This document shows positions 1-10,953 of a DNA stretch of 64,000 bases, piece by piece (position 1 is the stretch's first letter; each line of letters begins with the position of its first letter). The position numbers and the translations under genes are program-made. The notes below the pieces were generated by a model that saw only the letters and a list, made by a program, of their open reading frames with translations, ran no database searches and had not been told where the DNA came from. The DNA is from Nemophila menziesii (Eukaryota; Streptophyta; Magnoliopsida; Boraginales; Hydrophyllaceae). The DNA lies in NCBI GenBank assembly GCA_029959085.1, contig JARWIR010000003.1, positions 32,131,505-32,195,504 of the forward strand, written 5' to 3'.

Positions 1-485
1 TGGTGTGGATAAATCATTCCACCACCATATATCCCACCACCACCGCCATCATATCCACCTCCAGAACTTACTCCTCCACCACTTCCACCACCACCTCCTC
101 CACTACTCCCATCCTTTTCACCTGGCCGTCCTCCCATAGTTGTCTTCTCACCTTCCATCTCTCTATACTTAGCTAAGTAAACCTTTAACGGCTCAACATA
201 TTCTTCGAATCCTAAAGTAGTCATTGCCCAAAGCAAGTCGTCTCCATTAATCGTCTTCCTCTTCTCTCTTTGACACTTGTCTGAAGCCTCACCGGTGATG
301 AAACTGATGAACTCCGACACACACTCTTGCACTGTTTCCTTTGCGTCTTTCGATATTTTAGCGTTCGCTGGTAAAGCTTTTTTCATGATCCTGCTCACGT
401 TCGCTATCGGCAAAAACCTGTCCTGCTCTCTTGCAGATGCACTCTCGCTGTGATGTCCTCCTGACTCGTTATCCGAATCCGCCAT
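1..485 (-). CDS. NF-YB: NF-YB (HAP3/CBF-A) histone-fold transcription factor subunit, 3' end outside window
   Basis: The minus-strand reading starts at ATG 485-483 and stays open for 161 codons to the window edge, so the C-terminus is missing. NF-YB pairs with NF-YC through a histone fold and, with NF-YA, binds CCAAT boxes in the nucleus. Residues about 20-115 carry the family core: [20 protein letters not shown], then [39 protein letters not shown] and [20 protein letters not shown]. This is the non-LEC1 type. The core is followed by YREMEGEK and a Gly/Ser-rich tail from about residue 130, as in NF-YB3-like proteins. There is no intron in the visible part, which is common in this clade. NF-YB2/3-like is my best subclass guess; the family assignment is firm. 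Confidence 0.95.
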   Translation of the reverse strand, partial: MADSDNESGGHHSESASAREQDRFLPIANVSRIMKKALPANAKISKDAKETVQECVSEFISFITGEASDKCQREKRKTINGDDLLWAMTTLGFEEYVEPLKVYLAKYREMEGEKTTMGGRPGEKDGSSGGGGGGSGGGVSSGGGYDGGGGGIYGGGMIYPH

Positions 486-900
486 TTTTCAAGCACCAAT
501 CAATAACCAAACTGTCGACTATGGGGAAAAAGGACAACAAACAGAGAGCGGGAAAATCATATATTTTGGCGGGAAAATCGAGCTGATTTTGATGTGTTTG
601 GATAATGTCAGGCTAGGGTTTTGAAGGAAGGGTGGCTCCGGGAAGATTGGGGGTGGGAGGAAAGAGAGATTGCAGTGTCCGTTGGATTGAGTAGCAGAAT
701 ATAAAGAACGGTGAGGAGATGTGGAGGATTTAAGGCCGTTTATTTCTTGATAAGAAGAGATTACGTGGATGTATAGGAAGCCGTTAGATGACCGTAGGGT
801 AGAGTGATCTAGACGGTTCAAGAATCAGTCACGTGGATGTTGGTGGAGGTGGGTGGTGGATATATTAGTACAGTAACAGTAGGAAGGAAGACTTTGCTTT
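486..900 (-). promoter_or_regulatory. 5' leader and proximal promoter of the NF-YB gene
   Basis: This is the upstream side of the minus-strand NF-YB start. I see no coding sequence. A perfect G-box (CACGTG) lies at 830-835 and a second ACGTGG core at 763-768; both are embedded in a repeated ACGTGGATGT context. G-boxes are bound by bZIP and bHLH factors, so light or ABA-type control is possible but only inferred. No confident TATA box was found. Confidence 0.4.
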
Positions 901-3330
901 ATCTATTTAATAGTAAATAAATGAAAGTTGAAAGTTTTATTACAAATATTTATTTGGCTTTAGGGACAAATTTTTGTTTTAGGACAAATATTTAAAGAAT
1001 CTTTTAGCGGCAAAGGTCAACATGAAGTTTTGGCTTACAGTTGAAGCTGTTGCTCGTTTAACGATAAAAATGGTAAAATTATAGTACATGATTTTGGTGT
1101 TTCCTGATCTTGTTCCACAATCTCAAATTGCAAATTGAGGAATATCGAACTTTATCAAAGTGGTTGTTGCACTTTAAAGGGATGCTAATTGCTAAAGATG
1201 CATGTTGGATATTTTGATGTGGATGTGGCACTCTTTCTCACTTTGCAATTCCACTTCTTAGTTCTTACCTATTCGAGAGTGTTATGGTAGGAAATGCAAA
1301 TTTAATTGACTTCAAAATACAAGAGTGTTATAGTAAGATATGTAATTTTTATTGACTTCAAAATACAAAGGACCAAATTTTTAAAATCTCTATACAAATA
1401 AAATTCGGGTAAAAAACTTTATAAGACCCTAGATGAGGTCGGGTTTCTATTTTAAAACCTATAGTTAAATGTTCGGTTAGTATCAGGTTAAGACAAATTA
1501 AATATAAAAAGGAGGTCTTACTTTCTAAAACCCTACAACATATAACTTAACAAACTAAAACCCAACTTCCAACATCCCATTATAACCTAACTATTATAAA
1601 GCAAAAAACCCAAAATATCCCTTCTTCACATTGAATAACAAATAATCAAAACAAAAACACCAAGTAGTATTTCACCGAATCCCAAACCTCACTCTTTTCT
1701 CTGTAACCTCTCTCGACCCTCTCTCTCCCCTCCTACTCACCTCCACACCAGCTCTCCACCATGCCCGCCACCTTCCCTCTCCCTCTTCCCCTTCCAACCT
1801 TCTCAACTACCCACCATCCCACCGCTCCACTATAGCCTTCCACCTTCTTCTCCCTCTCCTCCTTCCTTCTTCACCCTATCTCGCCTGAAGATGACCACTG
1901 CCGCCACCGTGAAGACCGCGAACCAGGCCACCATCTTCCATCTCAATCCTGTTTAGATCTCGTCTTCCATCTCAGATCCCGTTCGCGAACCAGGCCACCG
2001 GTCGCGAACCAGGCCACCGTTGTCCTCCCCCAGATTTAGACACCAACACACCTCCGCCGCCTCTGCGCTCAGATCCACCGCCACCATGAAGTGATCTTCT
2101 CCACCACGACGAAATGATCGCGTCGCGCTCTGATTTTGCCGCCCCAACACCAGATCCAGAACTTGGGTCTAGCCCATTGTTAAAAAAAATGTTCTATTGG
2201 GTCCAGATCTAACTTGGGTTCTATAAGCATTTAGACAAAAAAATAAAGAAAAAAACTTGGGTACAGATCTCTTCGTGCTCCCTTAAACGCTCTTTTTTTT
2301 ATAAAACGTGTTTGGTTCCATGTACATAGCCCATGAGTCCAGCCCTTATTTTTGAATGATGTTTAAATGAGTTTTAAAACGTGTTTGGGTCCATTAACCA
2401 TTATTCTTTGTTTTGCAGGTGACAAATATGGTGGGTCCAGCCCTTAGGGTCTAGCCTGTTGGGTCCATCAATTATAATCTTGTTATCCGATTCTAAAAAA
2501 TAAAGTAAAAATTGGGATGAGAAATGGACAGCTAATTACCTTTGATTAAATGCATTGTGACTTTTGATTTTGAAAATATTAACTTACACTAATCTGAAAG
2601 AAACCTAAATAAAACCTGTTAATCCTATTTTTTGTTGCTTCTTGTTCCTATGCAAGTGTGAAATAAATTTTGATAGTATATCCCCTTGGGTACAACCCAT
2701 AGGGTACCGCTACTAAACATTGACATGTATAAACCTCGATAAGAACTGTAATCCTAGACTTGGACAAAAAAGTCATAGGTATGTACCCCCATGAAAAATA
2801 GGTGCGCACTCAAACAAAAAATGTAGCTACGTACCTCATAAAAATGTAGGTAGGTACCCCTGTGAATGTACCGAAAATGTATTTTGGTAAGTTTAAAAAA
2901 TAAAAACTGAGAAATAAAATTAATAAAAAAAAGAAAAAAGTAATAGAAAGAATTAAAAAGGGTAGAAAAAAAAATTAACCAAAAATTTAAATTAGACTTT
3001 AAATTAAAAAAATTCTAGGTAGGTTTTAAATATAACTTTTAGAGTTAGTTAGGCTCTAAGTAGTATATTTCTCATTTAAAATACCTATACTTTATTGGAT
3101 ATCTTTCTCTTTAGAGGAAATTACATTCTAAAGCCTACTTTTCAAGAACTTTATATTATACATCCTAGTTAGGAAAAGTTATTTTTTAATGCCATTTTCT
3201 AACTTTCTGGTTAGGTTCTTGTCTTTTTTACCCTTTCCCCGTTATGGGGACGGACCCGCGACGTTTTCCACAGCAGTTTTTAACTTGCATACTTTAGTAA
3301 TTCAACTCCCATACAGGTACAGACCCGTCT
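901..3330. other. Intergenic DNA without a recognisable gene
   Basis: Mostly AT-rich. A C/T-rich stretch lies at about 1690-1900, and scattered copies of TGGGTCCAG-type words occur between 2150 and 2470. No ORF in either strand resembles a known protein. The GGGTCCA words recur at 3830-4110, so the whole 2.1-4.7 kb block may be one degenerate repeat element, but no termini could be defined. Confidence 0.4.
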
Positions 3331-3491
3331 TGCTTATTACTCGATGGGGCTGCACCCATACTCTATTTAACCAAACAAAAAGATTGCTTATTGCTCATTG
3401 GGGCTGCACCCATACTCTATTTAACCAAACAAAAAGATTGCTTATTGCTCGATGGGGCTGCACCCATACTCTATTTAACCAAACAAAAAGA
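3331..3491 (+). repeat. Three tandem copies of a 54-bp unit
   Basis: Units start at 3331, 3385 and 3439 and differ at only a few positions. The period of 54 is a multiple of three, so a repeated 18-residue peptide appears on the plus strand, but the surrounding reading frame (3189-3677) has no recognisable protein features. I read it as a minisatellite. Confidence 0.85.
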
Positions 3492-3690
3492 CATCACACA
3501 TTTACCATGGACTGCACCCATAATGACTCTCAACATAAATTCAGCCAAAGTAACACAATTACCATGAATCAAGCATTCACTGCATTTATCAAATTAATTT
3601 ACAAACAACTCATTGTTTACCAACAATCAATTGGATTAATCATTCACTGCATTTTACCAAATTATGAACAAGATTGAATCAGCTAGCATT

Positions 3691-4015
3691 AATCAGTACA
3701 TGAATCAGTAAACACAAACCCAAATCAGTACATGAATCAGTAAACAAAAAATTCTCAGCCAACAAAACAACAAAACAAGAATAAAAACCAAGTTTTTTAA
3801 CACAAATATCATCACGGATTGCTGGGCCCATAACGGTGGGCTGGACCCATAACGACGGTGGTAATGGGCTGTACAGAGGTAAATCAATGCCGATGGTGGG
3901 GAAGCGATTTGCAAACTCAACTGAAACACGGTCTGGACCCATTAAAGGATTTGGAGTCATGGTCTGGACCCATTAAAGGATTGGGGTTCATGTTTTGGAC
4001 CCATTAAGGAATTGG
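3691..4015. repeat. Short direct duplications (32-bp and about 31-bp units)
   Basis: A 32-bp unit beginning AATCAGTACATGAATCAG is present at 3691 and 3723. A second unit beginning TCTGGACCCATTAAAGGA occurs three times at about 31-bp spacing between 3930 and 4015, with the last copy diverged. Neither lies in a convincing gene. Confidence 0.7.
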
Positions 4016-4154
4016 CCTTCAATGGGCTGGACCTTCAATCTGAAACACGGTTCTTTGCCCACTGTTCACCACCGTCACTACCGGAAAGCACCTCTTGGGC
4101 TTCAATGGGCTGGACACATCCGCTGCACCCATAATGTTTTTGCTGCTGCACACG

Positions 4155-4460
4155 GTTCTTGATGATGATGATGCTGGTGGGATTGATGATGATGGTGGAT
4201 CGGTTACTGGATAATTAGATTGATGATGATGGTGGTGGTTACTGGGTTCGAATGATGATGATGGTGGTGGGATTGATGTCGATGGCGGTGGTTACTGGGT
4301 TCGAATGATGATGATGGTGGTGGTGGGATTGATGTTGATGGTGGTGGTTCGGTTACTGGATTGATGTCGATGGTGGTGGGATTGATGTCGATGGCGGTGG
4401 TTGGTTCGATGGCGGTGGATTGGGCAGATGGGGGGGTGGATTCGATGGTGGTGGGTTCAT
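4155..4460. repeat. Trinucleotide-rich GAT/GGT low-complexity array
   Basis: Imperfect GATGATGGTGGTGGGATTGA units are repeated. On the minus strand this translates to His/Pro/Thr-rich low-complexity peptide inside an open frame at 4204-4701. That frame lacks a signal peptide or any recognised domain, so I annotate the DNA repeat, not a gene. Confidence 0.7.
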
Positions 4461-4610
4461 GGGTGGGTCTGATTGTTGGGGGGGCTGGTGGGTTGTTTGG
4501 TTGGGGTTGGGTGGATCTGATTGTAGGGGGTGGTGGAATCGGTGGTGGTGGTGACGGTGCCGGTGCCGGTTGCTCAATATCAAGAGAAGAGAAAGGGGAG
4601 CTCTGACGGG

Positions 4611-5199
4611 AGGGCGAGGTGGGTTGGGTTGATGAGAGAGAAAAGGAGGATTGGGGGATTATATAATGGGTTTGCAGGGGTTTTTTGGGCTTTTTATTCA
4701 ATTTAGTTGGGTTTAAATGGGCTTAGTTGGATTGTAACTATGTTGGATGTAGTTTGTAAAGTTGGTATGTGGGTTGGCCTTAAAACATTAATGACCCTTC
4801 TCTTTATGTGACAAAGAAAGTATTTGAAAAAAAGAAAGAAAAAGACAAAGAAAATTCACATCAATTGAGTAAGCCTTTTATACATGTCAGATATATTATA
4901 TATAATCCTTATTTTTTCAGTTTTGCCGTAGGTAGTAGTGTATGAATTTCCATTTTTTTCTCTTTAGTCAATAGGTAAATGAGAAAAACTCCCTATCCCA
5001 TTTTTTTACAAAGCAATTATTAGTTGAAACTCAAGAAGAACTTTGTAAAGACTATTGCGCTTTTTGGGAAATAGAGATGAGCATTTGTAAAGACGGTTGA
5101 ACATCCAATGCACTTTTTAAAGATTTAGCGGGTAAGGTTTTCTGACTTAGATTATCTGTATATACATATTGAATAGGTTGTTTCTGGACTTGATTTCTA
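4611..5199. other. AT-rich spacer, nothing recognised
   Basis: No ORF with similarity to a known family and no structural repeats were seen. It separates the triplet array from the decayed gag to its right. Confidence 0.4.
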
Positions 5200-6453
5200 T
5201 AATATTGTCCCTTTGGTAATTATTATGTGATCTTTGTTGATAGTTATTCTTTTAGGGTCATGGTGATATGCATAAGTAGGATTTGCACCCTTATTCGGAT
5301 TGGAATATTGGAAACAAGGATGGTTTCTGTTTGGCTGATAACCTTGACCACCTGAATTATAATTCCCTTGGTTGAAAACAAAAATCACGGACTCTGAATT
5401 ATTTTGATAATTCCCCCATTCATGATCATGTACTCCACAATTTGAACACCCGTAAATTTCTTGCGTAACGTTTACATTAGCTCTTCTACCCGAAAAAACC
5501 TTCTTTGACAGCCAAAGTAAGCTGTTTTAATTATTGCTCAAGTGTATTCTTCAGTTTGTTCTCTAATGAAGAGAACTTTTCATCAATTCCGGCACCACTA
5601 TCTCGATATATTGCACCTCAGGTAGGTGTTCTCACGGTATTCCATCCCATCTCATATTTCACTATTCTGTCTAATATTATTTTTGCATGGTTTGGCATTA
5701 CCTGTGAGAATCCTCCTATGCATAATAACTCTAAATCTTTTCTGGAACGTCCCTCAAGGCCATTATAAAATATGGACATGTGTTGATCTGGTACTCTTCT
5801 TAGGCATATTTGAAATCTTGTCCTACATGTACTTAGTGTTCACCTTGTTCTTGCTCAAATGATGTTAATTCAAGTTGTGCTTTCAATCTCATATTTCTCG
5901 GAAAATAACGGTCAAATAACGTTGTTTGTAGTTCATCCTAATTAATGATTTGACCTCTTTGTTGTCGATCATGCTACTCACTTGCTCCATCTATAAGGAA
6001 AAATATGAAAGTCGCGAAGTACATATGTTTTCTAGTCACACCTTGCGTAATATACACATCATATACCTGCATAAATTTCTGTACTGTACAGATTTCATCT
6101 TCTCCAGGCACTCCTTTAAAGATTTCAAAGTTTTGGAATTGATTTAGCAACACCCAGATCGGGTCTAAATCCAGCAACTTGTAATCTGGAGGGTCAACAC
6201 TTGTTTTAGGTGCTTTGAATAGTTGTTGTTCAGGAGCTTGCACGAACCATGGATCGTATCCTAAGTGGAATTGCACATTTCTTACATGTGGGGGTTGAAC
6301 TTCTCGATTCTGTGGGACTACAGGGTTCCCATGCTCGTCAACTTCCACCTGAAGATTGTTATTGTTTAGTGCGGCCATTTCTTTCTCTTGCTTACGTCTT
6401 TCTCTTTCCCTTTTCCAATAAGTAACGCCTCGGTATCCGAGGACATGCACCAA
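5200..6453 (-). pseudogene. Decayed Ty3/gypsy retrotransposon gag
   Basis: Read on the minus strand, 6453-5974 is an open stretch of 159 codons typical of plant Ty3/gypsy (Athila/Tat-like) gag proteins. Downstream the same gag can be followed only through several stops and frame changes (about 5970-5400). It ends in a zinc-knuckle-like CSNCGVHDHE segment near 5440 whose last cysteine position is lost, and an Asn/Gln/Gly-rich tail at 5388-5197. No protease, reverse transcriptase or integrase follows to the left. The primer-binding site lies just upstream at 6555-6572, which confirms orientation. It is a dead 5' fragment. Confidence 0.75.
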
Positions 6454-6554
6454 AACCTAACAGACCTGAAAAGACAAAAAATACAAAAAGCGTAAAACAA
6501 AAAATAACAACTAATTATACTAAAATGATTAACCACCATGTTCACACGCTGCAG

Positions 6555-6572
6555 TCCCCGGCAGCGGCGCCA
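6555..6572 (-). other. Retrotransposon primer-binding site (tRNA-Asp type)
   Basis: On the minus strand the sequence reads TGGCGCCGCTGCCGGGGA, which matches the 3' end of plant tRNA-Asp with about one mismatch. Such sites lie directly 3' of the 5' LTR of many plant gypsy elements. The gag remnant starts about 100 bp downstream in the same orientation. Confidence 0.8.
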
Positions 6573-6890
6573 AAAACTTGGTCGCTCCTAGAGTGTGATA
6601 AAAATCAACACTAAAGAAGAGAGACGACTACCGCAAGTGTATGGGTCGCCCAAGCAATAAGTAAGTAAAAACAGGATAAATCGTTCCATGGGGATTGCGA
6701 GGTGAAACAATAGTATTTAAACGATAGATAGAATTAATTGCGATGCAGAGTAAAATAAATAAAAGATAGATAAAAATATTTTTGTTTGGTTTTTGTTTTT
6801 GAAAATATTAAATAGAAGAAATTAAATAACTAGATTAAATGAAAGACAGTAAAGTAAAGACTAAAGGATTACGCAAATATTGCTAACTTT
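6573..6890 (-). mobile_element. Remnant of the gypsy 5' LTR
   Basis: It adjoins the tRNA-Asp primer site. It contains the signature ACCGCAAGTGTATGGGTCGC followed by an AGTAA-rich stretch and a segment like ATCGTTCC, a pattern also seen near 41930 in another LTR relic. Length and right border are uncertain; Sirevirus-like sequence begins further right. Confidence 0.55.
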
Positions 6891-7140
6891 TTCCTTGATG
6901 ATATAGGTACTATTGCATCATTTATCTATGATCCTATTCTATATTGCTTTATGGTCCCTATAGTTTGATCAAATTACTCTTAGTTTTTCAAATAGTTGAA
7001 AATTTCACTTAGGTCTCTAAAAGTTTTTCAAATTGCTTTTTAGTCCCTAAAACTTTTGAAGAATGCATTTTGACACCTATTTTTTTTCAAAGATTACATT
7101 TTACCCCTTAATTTCTTAAAAATGATTTCAAATATTCTTA

Positions 7141-7720
7141 TTAGTAAAAAGGAGAAATTATAGGTCAAACTTTTACAAAATTGAAACAAACACTCTATGC
7201 ATTTTGTGAGGGGGAGTTTTTCTTAAATCATCTTTAAAAACTCAAATGCTTAGGTTAATCGTTCATACTAATCGTTTATCTCATAATTGCACTAATCGTC
7301 TGTGTTGTTAGAAAGCGTATAAGATGAAAATCTATCAATCAAGAAGTTGGTAAAATGTCTCTATCCCTTAGTTCTTGCTTTACAATTGTCGATCTTTGTG
7401 CATCTCCAATTAAAATTGTTTTAATCACTCTAAACTCTTGCACTCCTTAAAATCGTTGTTTAAAATCTATTCACTTGAGTTTTAGCTCTTCTATTTTTAG
7501 TTGTTATTATTACCCCGTCTTTTTGATGAAGACAAAGGGGGAGAAATATGTGCACTAAAATTGCACCTATTAAATTCTCACAAATGCATTTCATATCTTA
7601 TATTCATTTTTACTTAAATGCTTATTGTGAGGGGGAGCTTAATTTCATTAGAGCTTAAACTTTTATATCATTCCTAAGGTGTTTTAGTGAAGGATTTGTC
7701 ATCATCAAAAAGGGGGAGAT
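7141..7720 (+). mobile_element. 3' noncoding tail of a Sirevirus-like copia element with multiple polypurine tracts
   Basis: Polypurine tracts of the form (A)nGGGGGAG occur near 7206, 7536, 7630 and 7711, with a weaker one at 7146. The last, AAAAAGGGGGAGAT, sits immediately before an LTR starting TGTTGG at 7721, the expected place of a plus-strand primer. Repeated polypurine tracts near the 3' LTR are a known hallmark of Sireviruses. No pol sequence is recognisable to the left, so the element is 5'-truncated. Confidence 0.65.
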
Positions 7721-9076
7721 TGTTGGCATATAGCCTCCCTTAATAGGTTGTTTTAATGTGACAAATCATCTTGTGTTTAGTGTGCTAATTACTCTTGTTA
7801 TATACATTCTATCTTGCACTATTGTTCATCAAAAAACACTTTACATATCATTCTTATTATATCTCATTACATATAATTTTATTCATATCTTTATATACAT
7901 TGAGATATAGCCTTTATGATCAACTGCAAAGTTTATAAGAATGATGTTATCTACTGCTTTTGTGAAGAAGATTTACTGATCTGAGCATCAAAGCAAAAGT
8001 TATATCTATCAAAGTTGTTTGGTGCGGTACACCGGACCTAGGGTGCGGACCAGGGCACGGTGCATGGCTAGCCCGTCAGAAAGATAGAAAATCTAACCGT
8101 TGAAGGTGCGGTACACCACACAAGACCTGCGGTACACCTAGGGAAGGTTTTTCTGCACAAAGTTTAAGTCATAAGAAATATATCCGTTGGGAGATTAATA
8201 GATCCGTTGGACACAAGTCTTATGACCGTTGGAAGCAATTTTCAGCTATAAAATGAAGGTCTTTCAAGGCTACAACTACACCAACTAATTACAAACATTA
8301 AGGAGCTTAATTGTTATCCTTCAAGAAGGTGTCAAGAGCTATACATTGTCAAAATCAATATTAGTGAGCTTAAAAGTCTTATTCAACTCATTCAAGGAGT
8401 TAATCAAATAAGCCACAAAAGTTCTATCTACTCAAAAGGAGTCTTTCATGCTTAGTGTTACATCTACTCAATTAGGAGATTGTTAGCAAAGTTATTTCAC
8501 CCCTTAAACAATTTGTTTTTATCCTCTTAAGTCTAGTTCTTGTAATAGATAGATTAAGAGAAAATTAGAGTATCGGGAGTATACTCGGTGTCCTTGTGTT
8601 GCGATAGCACAAGTGTTTGTCCTTCGTGATATCGAAGAGGTTGTAAGGGTTATTGTGTTCTCGACCCGGTTAAGAGAGACACGGGAGCTTAGTGAAAAGC
8701 TTGAAATCCTAAGGAGGCTTCCTTAGGTAGTGGATGTAGGGATAACCGAACCACTATACATCGTTGTGTACTTTCTATCCCTACTCTATTTATTTTCCGC
8801 ACCTTATATGTTTGATAATATGCTAGTATGAATATTGTGATATTGATTATCTAGTTTATCTAACTTAAATCATCTAGCATAGTAAGAGAATAGATAGTTG
8901 ATTTACTTGTTTAACTTATATATCGAACCTCTAACCTATCTATTGCATGATCCCTTGAGAGTTTGATATATTAGTTAACTTAGAAGTTTTTCTCTAAAAC
9001 ATATAATTGTCCAAAAGATTTTTAATTAGGCATTAATCTAATTAGTAATCCTATTCACCCCCCTCTAGGACTTTCA
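7721..9076 (+). repeat. LTR of copy A (1356 bp)
   Basis: It starts TGTTGG and ends CA. A TATAAAA box at 8247-8253 predicts transcription from about 8280. U3 carries four GCGGTACACCGC-like sites starting at 8024, 8045, 8108 and 8129. The part from about 8523 to 9076 (R-U5) is nearly identical to 60086-60642 of copy B, whereas U3 is unrelated. A polypurine tract precedes it and a primer-binding site follows it, so it serves as both a 3' and a 5' LTR. Confidence 0.85.
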
Positions 9077-9078
9077 AT

Positions 9079-9091
9079 TGGTATCAGAGCC
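9079..9091 (+). other. Primer-binding site for initiator tRNA-Met (copy A)
   Basis: TGGTATCAGAGCC is the complement of the 3' end of plant initiator tRNA-Met, the usual primer of Ty1/copia elements. It lies 2 bp after the LTR end. Confidence 0.9.
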
Positions 9092-9133
9092 TAACTCTAC
9101 GTGAATAGCTTAATCGTTAGTAGAGTAAACGAT

Positions 9134-10186
9134 ATGGAATTTAATCCTTTGGAAGAGTCGTCTTCTACCGGACCTCCACTTTTTGTAGGAACTTACTATT
9201 TTGCTTGGAGAACAAAAATGGAGGAATTTATCAAAGCCGAAGATCCCGATCAATGGAGAATTGTTATGGAAGGTCCATTCATTCCATACAAAGAGGAGTT
9301 AAATGAAGCGGGAGTTCTTAAGTTAAATTAAGAAGAAAAAGATTATGATGAACTCAGCGATGAGGATAATGCTAAGCTCACTCAAAATGCAAAATCGATG
9401 TACACTCTAATTTGTGGAATATCCGAAGAGATTTTCTCACAAATGTTAGATTGTAATTCCGCAAAAGAGCTTTGGGATCGTTTGGAGTTTCTATATGGGA
9501 TTGTCGAGAATGACGAAGAAAAAGAAAGTTTAATCCATGATGAATCTCATGACAATCCTAAACCAAACCATGAGGTAGCAATCTATCCTAACTCTTTGTC
9601 TCCTCCATATAATTATGATGATATTAGGCATATTTCATCCCTTCTAAAAATTCTTGATTCTCAAATCCATTTGAATAATCTTATGTTGAAAAAGGCCAAA
9701 GTTGAGCAAAAGAATTGTTTTAATTGTTGTATCACTTTAGATGATATTTTGGGAAATACTAAAAACCCTTGTTTTGAAAATATTTTCTTTTCAAATAAAA
9801 GTCAACATCCTATGAAGAAAAATATAGAAGGTTTTGAAAAAGTGGATGAAGCATTTTCCCTTACTCTTAAAACTTTAGAAAATCATCCTTACTTGAATGT
9901 CACTCCTTTTGATTCAAATGATCTTTTCAAAGAAAAATTATATTTGAGTGATAATTTGGATATTCAAAAGAACGAGAAAAAATCGTGTTCAAAACCCTCT
10001 CATGATAGTTCTATTCGAAAAAGAAGTTCTTGCAATTATTGTGGTAAACCCGGTCATCATGTTTCTAAGTGTCATTACCACAAACAACTTGAATACGGGT
10101 CTTTGATACCCTCGTGGGAAAAACCGATATGGATCGTGAAAAATGCTAATAATATTTCCGGATCCATTTCACCTTGGATACCATAG
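9134..10186 (+). pseudogene. Copia-type gag of copy A, interrupted by a stop codon
   Basis: Gag would form the particle that packages element RNA. The first ATG in frame is 9134. The reading starts with MEFNPLEESS and contains the aromatic-rich N-terminal region (FAWRTKMEEFIKAEDPDQW) typical of plant copia gag/UBN2. After about 65 codons a TAA at 9329-9331 interrupts it where copy B has CAA; the same frame then runs open to 10186. A CCHC zinc knuckle (CNYCGKPGHHVSKC) lies near the C-terminus. No pol follows. Copy B has the same gag with a different lesion, so the two copies decayed independently. Confidence 0.85.
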
Positions 10187-10600
10187 TAATATTCATTGTA
10201 GGCGTTGAGCGTCAAGAAAATGGAATAATATACAAAAAGACGCTCAAATCTCGTAAAAGAAAAATCCGGTGAATTCCTTCCTTCTTTTCTTTTTTAGTTT
10301 GTGTTTTATTATGTGTTTATGTGCTTTATCCTCTATGTGCTAATATCTTGTAAGTCTTGACCTTTTCATGCTTAATATTGCTTAGTTTCTACATTGGGTC
10401 TTTTTGCCTTTTTAGAAAATATAGAGGCTTTTGTGCAATAAACTGTTTTCATAGTTTTCGGGATTTCCTTGTTATATATTTTCAAAACAAAAATCCTTTT
10501 GTAAGTTTTATACCATTCCGTATCTATTGGGGAGGTTTCGAATGAGTTTCGGGAGTTTTTAAACGACCCAAAAAATCCGTTTTTAGTGTCTTCGTCGAAC
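10187..10600 (+). other. Noncoding spacer between gag and the second promoter (copy A)
   Basis: The first 200 bp match copy B (61754-61950) closely, including a GACGCTCAAATCTCG-type block; after about 10395 similarity is lost. Full-length copia elements have pol here. Only short unrecognised ORFs are present. Confidence 0.5.
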
Positions 10601-10606
10601 GTTTTT

Positions 10607-10768
10607 GCGGTGCACCGCACCACTGCCGCGGTACACCGCGATCCAGGGTTTCAGTCTTTGTTATTTTTCTTTATTTTTCGTCCAGTTTATTCGCAGTCAA
10701 TTATACAGTGCGGTACAACGCACAGTTGTCGCGGTACACCGCGGAATAGGGTTTCGTCTCATTTAAAA
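10607..10768 (+). promoter_or_regulatory. Four palindromic 12-mers and a TATA-like box in front of ORF2 (copy A)
   Basis: Sites start at 10607 (GCGGTGCACCGC), 10628 (GCGGTACACCGC), 10710 (GCGGTACAACGC) and 10731 (GCGGTACACCGC), giving spacings of 21, 82 and 21 bp. A TTTAAAA box follows at 10762-10768, about 20 bp after the last site. A C/T-rich leader with an AAACCCTA telo-box-like word (about 10808) leads to the ORF2 ATG. The same motif occurs in the U3 of this element's LTR. I infer a second, internal promoter. Confidence 0.55.
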
Positions 10769-10953
10769 CCCGTTATCTTCCTTTTATTCTTCATTCCCTC
10801 TTTAAACAAAAACCCTACCCGCTCCAACACTTGCTGCTGCGATTTCCGGTGACAAACCACCTCTAAATCCGCCGCCTAAGCTCTACCTTCTCCACCAAAT
10901 CACTTACTTCTCTCTTTCCTTCATTCCTCCTCCATTACCCACTTCATTCCACC

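Noticed and set aside
4204..4701. 165-codon Pro/Thr/His-rich minus-strand ORF, extensin-like at first sight
   Set aside because: It is the translation of a trinucleotide array and has no signal peptide or regular SPPPP pattern.
9101..9133. Start of gag A at 9101 (and gag B at 60667)
   Set aside because: These would be GTG codons; the first in-frame ATG are 9134 and 60700.
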